Assembly (NCBI RefSeq): GCF_014873705.1
Contig: NZ_JADBDS010000003.1
Location: forward strand, 1,320,050 to 1,384,049
From: Mycobacterium sp. OAS707
Lineage (GTDB): Bacteria > Actinomycetota > Actinomycetes > Mycobacteriales > Mycobacteriaceae
Direction of reading: 5' to 3'
DNA length: 64,000 bases
In this document: one piece after another, positions 1 to 7,383 of the stretch
How the letters are laid out: every line of letters begins with the position of its first letter
Numbering within the stretch: the stretch's first letter is position 1
The notes under the pieces: generated by a model
Databases searched by the model: none
The model's input: the letters and a program-made list of their open reading frames with translations, nothing else
What the model was told of the DNA's origin: nothing
Made by a program: the position numbers and the translations under genes

Positions 1-1
1 C

Positions 2-52
2 GTCAAGGGCGAAGCCGACGACATAGAAAGCCGAGCGGCCGACGCGCCCTAA
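2..52 (+). CDS. C-terminal tail of a gene entering from the left (Rv0205-like AI-2E family transporter?)
   Basis: The first 17 codons read in frame to a TAA at 50-52 and encode a charged tail (VKGEADDIESRAADAP). It points toward mmpL3 and ends about 90 bases from the mmpL3 stop, so the two are convergent. In M. tuberculosis the gene in this position is Rv0205, a polytopic AI-2E-family membrane protein. The tail alone carries no diagnostic motif, so the identity is an inference from synteny only. Confidence 0.4.
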   Translation, partial: VKGEADDIESRAADAP

Positions 53-142
53 CACCAAGGCCCGCGAAATAAGGTTCCGGTACGTTTCTCGCCGGAAAGC
101 GTGCCGAAACTCTGATCTCGGCAGCGCCAGCCGAGCAGCCGA

Positions 143-3136
143 CTAGATCCGACCCTCGCGCCGCAGCAGATCCTGCGCGCTGACCCCTCCGCCGCGGCGC
201 TTGGGCTCTTCGTCCTTGGGGGTGTTCAGCTTTTCGGTGGCCGCGTCGGCGTCGGACTTCCGCGGCGTCGGGATGGCCGTCGTCGCGGGTGCATCGGTGT
301 TCTGCGGTCGCGGACGTCCCCTGCCTTCCGGCGGGGTCCCCAGCGCGGGAATCGCAGTCGTCGGCTCGTTGCCCGGCTGCGGTCGCGGCGGGCGCGGGCG
401 TTGTTCGGGCATCGCGCGCGTGGCGTCCGTCGACGGCCGCGCTGGTGGCGCAGCGGGCGGCGCCGCAGGCGGAGCGCCCGCGCTGGTACCGCGCAATTCA
501 CCGAGCCATGACTCGATTTCGCGCTCTTCCCGTGGTCCGGCAGGTGGCGGTGCGGGCCGTTGCGCACGGGGTGTGGCTCCGGTCGCGTTGTTCACGACAT
601 TGCGGACCGCATTCTTGGCGACCGACAGCCGCGTGGTCTGCGGTTCGTCGGCTTGCGCCCGGGTGGGGATGCGCGTCGTGCCTGCGCCGGACGGACCATT
701 GCTGCGCGGCGGGGCCGCGATCCGTGACGTCGCGTTCGGCCGCGACGAACCCTCGACCGCGGGGTGTGTCGGGTCATGCGGCGGCCTGGGCCGCGCTGCC
801 GGCGCACCCGCACCGACGAGCGCCTCCGGGCTGTCCGACGGCTCACGCACCGCGGGGCGTTTGCGTTCGTCGGGCAGCTCGGTCTCGCCGAGGCCGAGCC
901 GCTCCTGAAGTCGCTTCATCCAGCGCGGCGCCCACCAGCAGTCGTCGCCGAGCAGCTTCATCACGGCGGGCACCAGGAACATCCGGACCACGGTGGCGTC
1001 CAGCAGCAGCGCGATCAGCAGACCGAACGCCAGGTACTTCATCATCACCAGATCGGAGAAGACGAACGCGCCCGCGACAACGGCCAAAACCAGTGCGGCG
1101 CCGGTGATCAGGCGACCGGTCGTGGCGGTGCCGATCCTGATCGCCTCGGCGGTGGACATGCCGCGCTCACGCGCTTCCACCATGCGCGAGACCAGGAACA
1201 CTTCGTAGTCGGTCGACAGGCCCCAGATCACCGCGATGATCAAGCCGATCATCGGCGCCATCAACGGCTGTGGCGTGTAGTTCATCAGCCCTGAACCGTG
1301 GCCGTCGACGAACATCCACGTGAGCACGCCCATCGTCGAGCCCAACGTGAGCGCGCTCATCACCGCGGCCTTGATCGGCAACACCACCGAGCCGAACGCC
1401 AGGAACATCAGGATCGTCGTCGTGGTGATCAGCAGGACCACCATCAACGGCAGCTTGTCGAACAGGCTGTGAATACTGTCCTGCTCCAAAGCCGGTGTGC
1501 CGCCGATGGATACAGTGATGCCGCGCGGCGGTGTGATCGCCCGCAACTCGTTGATCTGCTTGGCCGCGTCGTTGCGGTTCACCAAACCGTTCTGGATCAC
1601 CCGCACCGACGGCTCCTTCGACGCACCGTCGAGGTAGGGCCGTTCCTTCCACATCTTGGACGGATCGTTGTCCGGGTCGATGAAGCCGGGAATCTGCATC
1701 GCCTTGTTGCGCATTTCGGCGATCTGCTGGTCGGTGATCGGCTGACCGTTGTCGCTCTCCATGACAATCGTCAGCGGTTCGGTGCGGAACCCGGGGAAGA
1801 TCTTGTCGAACTCCTGCTGCGCCTGGCGTACCGAATTGTCAGGCGGCAGATATTTCTCGCTGATGCCGCCGAGCGCGAGCTGTCCCAGCGGGATGATCAG
1901 CGCGATCAAAACGATGATGATGGGCACAGCGAAGGCGGCGGGCCGCTTCATCACGCGGTTGACGAGCTTGCCCCAGAAGCCCTTCTCGACCTCTTCGCGC
2001 GTCTTGGTCTTCTGTGTCTTCTCCGACAGCCACTCCAGATAGACGCGCATCGGCTTCCAGTTGCGGAAGAACGGAACGCGCAACAAGGTGCGCACGCCGA
2101 GCGCGTCGACGTTCGGGCCAAGGATGGCCAGCGCTGCGGCCAGCACGGTGATCGACAGGATCGCCGCGAGCATGACCGAGGCGATGATCGCGTAGGTGAT
2201 CGACTTGAGGAAGCCCTGCGGGAACAGCAGCAGCGGCACCGACGAGGCCACCAGAATCACCGCGGAGAACATGATGGTGCGGCCCGACGTCATCACTGTG
2301 CGGCGCACGGCGGCCTCGGTGTCGTAGCCTTCGGCGATTTCTTCTCGGAACCGGCTGACCATGAACAGGCCGTAGTCGACCGCGATGCCGAGGCCCATCA
2401 GCGTCACCACCGGCTGGGCGAAGAAGTGCACGGGTATGAACTCGGCGATCAGGCGCATGATGCCCAGCGCGCCCGCGATGGTAAGGCCGCCGATGATGCC
2501 GGGTAGCGCGGCAGCGACGACGCCACCGAACACGAAGAACAACACCACACAGACCAACGGGATGGCGGCGACCTCGGCGCGTCGCTGGTCGTCGCCGATG
2601 GTGCCGGTCAGTTCGGCGGCCAGCGGCTGCAGACCCGCCATCTTGAAGTCGACGCCGTCGTCTTTGACGCTGAGCAGGTCGTCCTTGACCTTCTTGTAGT
2701 TGTTCAGGATCGCGTCGTCGTTGTCGCCCTTGAGCTGGATCGACATGAACGCGTGCTGCTTGTCGGCATCGGACATGTTCTTGAGCACGTCTGGGCTCTT
2801 GAAGTAGCCGATCGACCGCAGGATCTCGTCGGGGTGGTCCTTCTCGACCTTGTCGAGGTTGTCGAGGATCTTCTTCTTGAAGTCCGGATCGTCGACGGTC
2901 TTGCCCTCAGGCGCCGTGTAGATACCGACGATGTGGCCGGACGTGTCGCGGCCGTAGGCCTTGTCGGCGACGACCGACGCGTGCACCGACTGGCTGCCCT
3001 CGTCGTAGAAACCGCTCTGGGTGACATGGCTGCCGAGACTGATGCCGAACACGCCGCCACCAAGGCACAGTGCGACCATGACACCGATCACTATGTATCG
3101 ATATCGGTACACCGTTCGACCCCACCAGGCGAACAC
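143..3136 (-). CDS. mmpL3: MmpL3, trehalose monomycolate flippase (RND family)
   Basis: Inner-membrane RND transporter that moves trehalose monomycolate to the periplasm, driven by proton flow; essential in mycobacteria and the target of many lipophilic inhibitors. The 997-residue protein has TM1 at about 13-33, a periplasmic porter domain, TM2-6, a second porter domain at about 425-560 and TM8-12. The proton-relay Asp-Tyr pairs of TM4 and TM10 are visible as AVDYGLF (D254/Y255) and STDYEVF (D643/Y644). From about residue 775 the tail is Pro/Arg/Ala-rich and probably disordered, typical of MmpL3. The start is GTG at 3136, preceded by AAGGAG at a 5-base spacing. It lies 45 bases after the NYN gene, in the order known for Rv0206c-Rv0207c-Rv0208c. 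Confidence 0.97.
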   Translation of the reverse strand: MFAWWGRTVYRYRYIVIGVMVALCLGGGVFGISLGSHVTQSGFYDEGSQSVHASVVADKAYGRDTSGHIVGIYTAPEGKTVDDPDFKKKILDNLDKVEKDHPDEILRSIGYFKSPDVLKNMSDADKQHAFMSIQLKGDNDDAILNNYKKVKDDLLSVKDDGVDFKMAGLQPLAAELTGTIGDDQRRAEVAAIPLVCVVLFFVFGGVVAAALPGIIGGLTIAGALGIMRLIAEFIPVHFFAQPVVTLMGLGIAVDYGLFMVSRFREEIAEGYDTEAAVRRTVMTSGRTIMFSAVILVASSVPLLLFPQGFLKSITYAIIASVMLAAILSITVLAAALAILGPNVDALGVRTLLRVPFFRNWKPMRVYLEWLSEKTQKTKTREEVEKGFWGKLVNRVMKRPAAFAVPIIIVLIALIIPLGQLALGGISEKYLPPDNSVRQAQQEFDKIFPGFRTEPLTIVMESDNGQPITDQQIAEMRNKAMQIPGFIDPDNDPSKMWKERPYLDGASKEPSVRVIQNGLVNRNDAAKQINELRAITPPRGITVSIGGTPALEQDSIHSLFDKLPLMVVLLITTTTILMFLAFGSVVLPIKAAVMSALTLGSTMGVLTWMFVDGHGSGLMNYTPQPLMAPMIGLIIAVIWGLSTDYEVFLVSRMVEARERGMSTAEAIRIGTATTGRLITGAALVLAVVAGAFVFSDLVMMKYLAFGLLIALLLDATVVRMFLVPAVMKLLGDDCWWAPRWMKRLQERLGLGETELPDERKRPAVREPSDSPEALVGAGAPAARPRPPHDPTHPAVEGSSRPNATSRIAAPPRSNGPSGAGTTRIPTRAQADEPQTTRLSVAKNAVRNVVNNATGATPRAQRPAPPPAGPREEREIESWLGELRGTSAGAPPAAPPAAPPARPSTDATRAMPEQRPRPPRPQPGNEPTTAIPALGTPPEGRGRPRPQNTDAPATTAIPTPRKSDADAATEKLNTPKDEEPKRRGGGVSAQDLLRREGRI

Positions 3137-3181
3137 GTAAGCTCCTTCTAAGTCTGTGGCTACCCGCGCATTTCCAGTTGT

Positions 3182-3883
3182 CTACACGCGCGAGGTAAGT
3201 AGCGAGGACAGCGGCCGGAATGGCTGCAGCCAAGCCCCTTGCTCGGGCAGCGAATCAAGGCCGATTCGCGGTAGCGGTTCCCGGAAAACACCAGGAATGT
3301 CTTCCAGGTCGACGAACTCCAAGGTATCCGACGCTAACGCCCAACTGGCATGTTCGCGAAATCCCAGCACCGCCACGGGCACGCCGTCGCGGGCAATCTC
3401 CTCCAGTGGCTGCTTGAAGGCCTGCCCATCGGCGGAGGCCACCAGCACACCGGCCAGCCCTTCGCTGCGCCGAAGCGCGATGTGGGCGAGCATGTCGCTG
3501 TCGACGTCGCTGTCCTCGTCGATCTTCGGTTTCGCGAAGACCGCGAAGCCAACGTTACGCAATGCCTCCACCCAAGGTCGAACCACATCGGCGCTACCTG
3601 GGGCGATGTTCGTAAAGACGGTCGCCTCGGGCTCCAGCGTCAGGTCCGCGCGGGAGGCGGAGATCTCTGCGGTGCGGGTCAGCAGCCACCGGCCGAGGGC
3701 GTCGAATCGAGGCCGATGTGCGGCGGTGGGCCTGCCGCCGAGGATCGAGCCGAGACCCATGTCGAGGTTGGGTGCGTCCCACACCAGCAGCACTCGCGCC
3801 GTCGCTTCGACAGGCATCACCGGCGGCGGGGCTACTTCTTCTATGTGTGGTTCTACGCGCTGGATGTCTTCAGTGACGCTCAT
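3182..3883 (-). CDS. NYN-domain (PIN-like) protein, Rv0207c family
   Basis: A 233-residue protein. From about residue 30 it shows the NYN/PIN-like nuclease layout: an acidic first strand (WDAPNLDMGLG), a central acidic motif (DVDSDMLAHI) and a third motif (SADGQAFKQPLE). In the family these acidic residues bind metal for RNA cleavage; activity here is inferred, not shown. The ATG start at 3883 overlaps the trmB stop as ATGA, so translation is probably coupled to trmB. A longer frame exists upstream but would read through trmB. The constant position between trmB and mmpL3 matches the mycobacterial backbone. Confidence 0.85.
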   Translation of the reverse strand: MSVTEDIQRVEPHIEEVAPPPVMPVEATARVLLVWDAPNLDMGLGSILGGRPTAAHRPRFDALGRWLLTRTAEISASRADLTLEPEATVFTNIAPGSADVVRPWVEALRNVGFAVFAKPKIDEDSDVDSDMLAHIALRRSEGLAGVLVASADGQAFKQPLEEIARDGVPVAVLGFREHASWALASDTLEFVDLEDIPGVFREPLPRIGLDSLPEQGAWLQPFRPLSSLLTSRV

Positions 3884-4638
3884 GCCCTTTTCTCCCAGAG
3901 CAACTCGGCAACGGCACTGCCCGCGTGCTGGGCCTTGCCTTCGTACTTCGTAACGGGCCGCTGCACGGAGATGGGCAGCGTGTCCGAGGCGCTGATTCTG
4001 CGCAGCCGCGGCTCGGCGTCGCCGACTTCGGCGATCTGTTCGGCGTAGCCGGCGTGGTCGGTGGCGGCATGCAGCACACCGCCGGTCCGCAGCCGGTCGG
4101 CGATCAGTGCGACCGTGTCCGGTTGCAGCAGCCGGCGCTTGTGATGTCGCGCCTTGGGCCATGGATCGGGGAAGAAGACCCGCACACCGGTCAGTGAGTC
4201 CGGGGCGAACATGTGTTGGAGCACGTCAACGCCGTCGCCGCGGATCAGACGGATGTTGGTGACGCCCTCGCGATCGATCGCGGACAGCAGTTGGGCCAGC
4301 CCACGCTTGTAGACCTCGACCGCGACCACGTCCAGGTGCGGTTCGGCCTTTGCCATCGCCAGCGTCGAGACACCGGTTCCGCTGCCGATCTCGAGCACCA
4401 CGGGCGCCGACCGGCCGAACCACGCCTCGGTGTCGAGCAACGATGCGGGGCCGTCGGCGTCACGGGCAAGTGCGCCCATCTCGGGCCACAGCCGCTCCCA
4501 CGTCGCCTGTTGTCCTCCGGACAGCGTCGAGCGCCTGGTCCGAAAGCTGGTGACCCGGCGATGCAAATGCGCGGCTTCCGGCCCGGGACGGCCGACGACA
4601 TCAGGCCCGGGCGTTTGCATTCGTCCATGGTCGCTCAT
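3880..4638 (-). CDS. trmB: tRNA (guanine46-N7)-methyltransferase
   Basis: SAM-dependent enzyme that makes m7G46 in the tRNA variable loop. The 252-residue protein has the SAM-binding motif VLEIGSGTGVSTLAMA, the acidic residue after the next strand (VVAVEVY), and the TrmB signature FFPDPWPKARHHKRR followed by LLQPDTVALIADRL. The ATG at 4638 (MSDHGRM) resembles the M. tuberculosis N-terminus; a TTG at 4680 is in frame and preceded by GAAGG, so a 266-residue form cannot be excluded. It is first in the minus-strand unit trmB-NYN-mmpL3. Confidence 0.95.
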   Translation of the reverse strand: MSDHGRMQTPGPDVVGRPGPEAAHLHRRVTSFRTRRSTLSGGQQATWERLWPEMGALARDADGPASLLDTEAWFGRSAPVVLEIGSGTGVSTLAMAKAEPHLDVVAVEVYKRGLAQLLSAIDREGVTNIRLIRGDGVDVLQHMFAPDSLTGVRVFFPDPWPKARHHKRRLLQPDTVALIADRLRTGGVLHAATDHAGYAEQIAEVGDAEPRLRRISASDTLPISVQRPVTKYEGKAQHAGSAVAELLWEKRA

Positions 4639-4755
4639 AGACAGCTGAGTACCCGCATCGTGGTACAGATTGATACCCAACAGTTGCCTTCGGCTGGTAC
4701 TGGGGACAACCGTTCGCGACCTGCGCGCGAAGGTGCCACGATTACGGCAACACTC

Positions 4756-4772
4756 GGGAAGGCCGCCAGATT
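4756..4772 (+). promoter_or_regulatory. Shine-Dalgarno GGGAAGG placed before an ATT codon
   Basis: GGGAAGG at 4756-4762 is followed by seven bases and then ATT at 4770. The frame downstream of ATT (IFVDALRRFAEHSKDPRL...) joins the next gene without a stop, and no ATG, GTG or TTG lies in frame between the upstream stop near 4671 and the TTG at 4821. This suggests initiation at ATT. Confidence 0.45.
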
Positions 4773-5729
4773 TTCGTCGATGCGCTGAGGCGATTCGCTG
4801 AACACAGCAAGGATCCGCGATTGCAGCCGGTTATCGCGCGCCTTGCTGCTCCCATCCGCGTTGCTGTGCTGGGCCGCGGCGGCGTCGGGCGCGGCACGGT
4901 CGCTGCGGCGTTGGCCGCGTCGGGAATGGCTGTCACCACCGATGCCACGGCCGCGGATGTTCAGGTCGTCGTGATCGCCGAGGCTGTCAAGCCGGAGGAC
5001 CGTGCACTCCTTGCCGTCGACAAGCCCAGCGTGACGGTGCTGAACAAGGCCGACCTGACGGGCTTCGGCGACGGCGGTCCGCTGGCAAGGGCGCACCGGC
5101 GTGCCGCCGAGTTTCGGACCCTGACAGGGGTGCCTGCGGTGTCGATGATCGCGCTGCTGGCGACCGCCGAACTCGACGACGAGCTGATGCGGGCGCTGCG
5201 AGTGTTGGTCACCGAGCCCGCGGACCTGACGTCGACGGACGCCTTCGTCGATGCCGCCCACCCGGTGCCGCCCGAGCTTCGGCGCCGATTGCTTGCGACC
5301 TTGGATCGCTTCGGCATCGCCAGCGCGCTGCTCGCACTTGGTGAGGGCGCAGAGGTGTCGTCCGTGCTGCGTCGCGCGAGCCGGCTCGACAGGGTCGTTG
5401 AGCACATCGTCGCGGCGGCCGCCCCGGTGCGCTACCGCCGGCTGCAGACCGCGATCACCGAATTGCGTTGCATCGCAGTACTATCCGGTGACAGTCAGCT
5501 CGCTGATTTCCTGTCGACCGACGAGACCGTGCTCGCGGTGATGTCGGCGGCGGTCGACGTGGTCGAGGCGGTAGGAGTGCAGGTGGACCGGGGCGACGAC
5601 GCTGCGGCGCATCTACGCCGGGCCGTCCGTTGGCGTCGTTACAGCCGGGGCCCGCTCAGCCCACTGCACCGCAACTGCGCCGGTGACATCGCAAGGGGTT
5701 CGCTGCGCCTGCTCGGGCAGGCTCGATGA
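4770..5729 (+). CDS. Rv0209-like GTPase-fold protein
   Basis: About 319 residues from the ATT at 4770, or 302 from the TTG at 4821. A P-loop-like stretch (RVAVLGRGGVGRGTV) has Arg where Lys is normally found, and the guanine-specificity motif NKAD is intact (N75-D78 counted from the TTG). The 17 residues between ATT and TTG (FVDALRRFAEHSKDPRL) look like coding sequence, not leader. It overlaps the next gene by four bases (ATGA), so both are probably made together. Occurs at the Rv0209 position; molecular function unknown. Dynamin-like or septin-like membrane action is only an inference from the partner's membrane segment. Confidence 0.8.
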   Translation: MFVDALRRFAEHSKDPRLQPVIARLAAPIRVAVLGRGGVGRGTVAAALAASGMAVTTDATAADVQVVVIAEAVKPEDRALLAVDKPSVTVLNKADLTGFGDGGPLARAHRRAAEFRTLTGVPAVSMIALLATAELDDELMRALRVLVTEPADLTSTDAFVDAAHPVPPELRRRLLATLDRFGIASALLALGEGAEVSSVLRRASRLDRVVEHIVAAAAPVRYRRLQTAITELRCIAVLSGDSQLADFLSTDETVLAVMSAAVDVVEAVGVQVDRGDDAAAHLRRAVRWRRYSRGPLSPLHRNCAGDIARGSLRLLGQAR

Positions 5730-7204
5730 CCGAACCGGAAGCCGCCGCCGACGCCCTGGTGGCGGCCATCGATACGGGCCTGAGTTCACCGGGCGTCGAG
5801 CGACGCGACGTCGTCTTGGTGACGGGCCCGTGGCTGGCTGGCACCAGCAGCCTCATTGCGGTGTTGCGGGAACGGATGCCCGAGCGCACCTTCGTGGAGG
5901 CCGACGAACTGTCTGCCGCCCATGCGCCCACGGCGGTGGTATTCGTGGTGTCTGCGATCGCGCCGCTGACCGAATCCGATTGCGCGCTGGTCGATCTCGC
6001 TGCCAACTGCACCGACCTGATCATCGGCGTGGTGGCCAAGATCGACGCTCATCGCAACTGGCGCGAGGTGCTGGCCGCCGACCGTGCTCGGTTGGCGGCA
6101 CGCGCGCCGCGGTATGAGCATGTGCAGTGGGTGGGTGCGGCGGCCGCGCCCGATCTCGGAGAGCCGCGGGTCGACGAACTCGTCGGTGTGCTCAGGCAGC
6201 GGCTGGCCGACCCGGATGTGCAGCGGCGGAACCGGCTGCGGGCGTGGGAAGTCCGGCTGCAGAACGTGATCGAGCGCTATCAGGCGGAGGCCGCCGGATC
6301 GGATCGGCAGGCCCGCGTGGCCGCGCTGCGCAAGAACCGCGAGGACATCCTGCGGGGCAGGCGGTTGTCGAAGTCCGAACGAAGCATCGCGCTGCGCAGC
6401 CACATTCAGCAGGCGCGCGTGCAGCTGACCTATTTCGCGCGCAACCGCTGCACGTCGGTGCGTGCCGAACTGCAAGAGGACGCCTCGAACACGAGCCGAC
6501 GCAAGCTCGGCGAATTCGAGGCCTATGTGCGGACCCGCGCGGAAGAAGTCGTCGATGAAGTCGACGAGGGCATCACCACACACCTGAGCGACGTCGCGAC
6601 CGAGCTCGGTCTGTCGGCGCCGGAGCGGCCCGCACCTGCGCCTCGACCTGAGGTCTCGTCGCCACCGCTGAAGTCACGGCGGTTGGAGACCCAGCTGACG
6701 ATGGTCGTCGGCACCGGCTTCGGATTCGGGGTCGCGCTCGCCGTCACTCGGCTGTTCGCGGGGCTGGCGCCCGGGCTGACGGTCGCGGGACTGGTGGCAG
6801 GTGGGCTGGTGGGTCTGTTGCTGACGGTGTGGGTGGTGGGCATCCGGGGTCTGCTGCAGGACAGGGCGGTGCTGGACCGGTGGGTCACCGATGTCACCGC
6901 GACGTGGCGGGCCGTGGTCGAGGAGCGGGTCGCCACCCGGGTGCTCGCGGCGGAAGCGGCGTTGACCTCCGGCCTGGCCGCCCGAGACGAGGTGGAGAGC
7001 GCGACGGCGGCCGATCGCGTCGCTGAGATCGACGCTGAACTGCGCGAGCATGCGGTGGCCACCGCCAAGGCCGCGGCGGTCCGCGACCGGCGGTTGCCGC
7101 CCCTGCAGGAGGCGCTCGACGCGGTGCGCGCTGACCTGTACGGCTGCGCCTCGAACGAACTGCGGAACGGCTCGGATGCGACGGTCGGCAAACTGAATCG
7201 GTAA
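5726..7204 (+). CDS. Rv0210-like membrane-anchored GTPase-fold protein
   Basis: 492 residues, the length I recall for Rv0210. The N-terminal part has a degenerate P-loop (GPWLAGTSS, about 34-42, lacking Lys) and a G4-like AKID (about 104-107). Residues about 190-300 are charged and helical, probably coiled coil. A hydrophobic hairpin at about 325-380 (VVGTGFGFGVALAV... GLVGLLLTVWVVG) should insert in the membrane, followed by another helical region. GTPase head, helical stalk and membrane hairpin is the plan of bacterial dynamin-like proteins, but the nucleotide-binding residues are poorly kept. Coupled to the preceding gene by an ATGA overlap. Confidence 0.8.
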   Translation: MTEPEAAADALVAAIDTGLSSPGVERRDVVLVTGPWLAGTSSLIAVLRERMPERTFVEADELSAAHAPTAVVFVVSAIAPLTESDCALVDLAANCTDLIIGVVAKIDAHRNWREVLAADRARLAARAPRYEHVQWVGAAAAPDLGEPRVDELVGVLRQRLADPDVQRRNRLRAWEVRLQNVIERYQAEAAGSDRQARVAALRKNREDILRGRRLSKSERSIALRSHIQQARVQLTYFARNRCTSVRAELQEDASNTSRRKLGEFEAYVRTRAEEVVDEVDEGITTHLSDVATELGLSAPERPAPAPRPEVSSPPLKSRRLETQLTMVVGTGFGFGVALAVTRLFAGLAPGLTVAGLVAGGLVGLLLTVWVVGIRGLLQDRAVLDRWVTDVTATWRAVVEERVATRVLAAEAALTSGLAARDEVESATAADRVAEIDAELREHAVATAKAAAVRDRRLPPLQEALDAVRADLYGCASNELRNGSDATVGKLNR

Positions 7205-7216
7205 AACGCCCGAAAT

Positions 7217-7231
7217 CGATTCTCTGAATCG
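7217..7231. promoter_or_regulatory. Inverted repeat CGATTC-TCT-GAATCG
   Basis: A perfect 6+6 inverted repeat with a 3-base spacer begins 12 bases after the stop of the GTPase-like gene and about 150 bases before pckA. It has no T-run, so it is either a small operator or a weak stem. Confidence 0.4.
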
Positions 7232-7243
7232 TTCCTGTGAGTG

Positions 7244-7261
7244 ATCGGACATAGATCCGAT
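7244..7261. promoter_or_regulatory. Inverted repeat ATCGGA-N6-TCCGAT in the pckA upstream region
   Basis: A perfect 6+6 inverted repeat with a 6-base spacer, 18 bases long, about 120 bases upstream of the pckA start. Size and spacing fit a dimeric regulator site. No regulator gene lies beside it, so the ligand protein is unknown. Confidence 0.45.
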
Positions 7262-7345
7262 TTACCGCGGGTATGTCACCCACGTTAACCTCAGTACAGG
7301 GACGACCGAATGCGCAGCCATTCAGGCTCGGAGGCGTGATCGGGG

Positions 7346-7374
7346 CCTGCGTCCTGGCAGAAAACCTACGCAGG
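7346..7374 (+). promoter_or_regulatory. Hairpin covering the pckA ribosome-binding site
   Basis: CCTGCGT at 7346-7352 can pair with ACGCAGG at 7368-7374 around a 15-base loop. The 3' arm contains the first part of the Shine-Dalgarno CAGGAGAG (7371-7378), which lies six bases before the pckA ATG. In the folded form ribosome access would be reduced. Whether it is a real switch is inference. Confidence 0.4.
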
Positions 7375-7383
7375 AGAGTTTTG

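Noticed and set aside
201..1294. Several plus-strand frames opposite the mmpL3 3' end
   Set aside because: They are antisense to the GC-rich Pro/Arg tail, have no recognisable domain, and mmpL3 is well supported.
1298..2506. A 402-codon plus-strand frame opposite mmpL3
   Set aside because: Low-complexity Arg/His/Gln-rich product typical of an antisense shadow of a high-GC gene.
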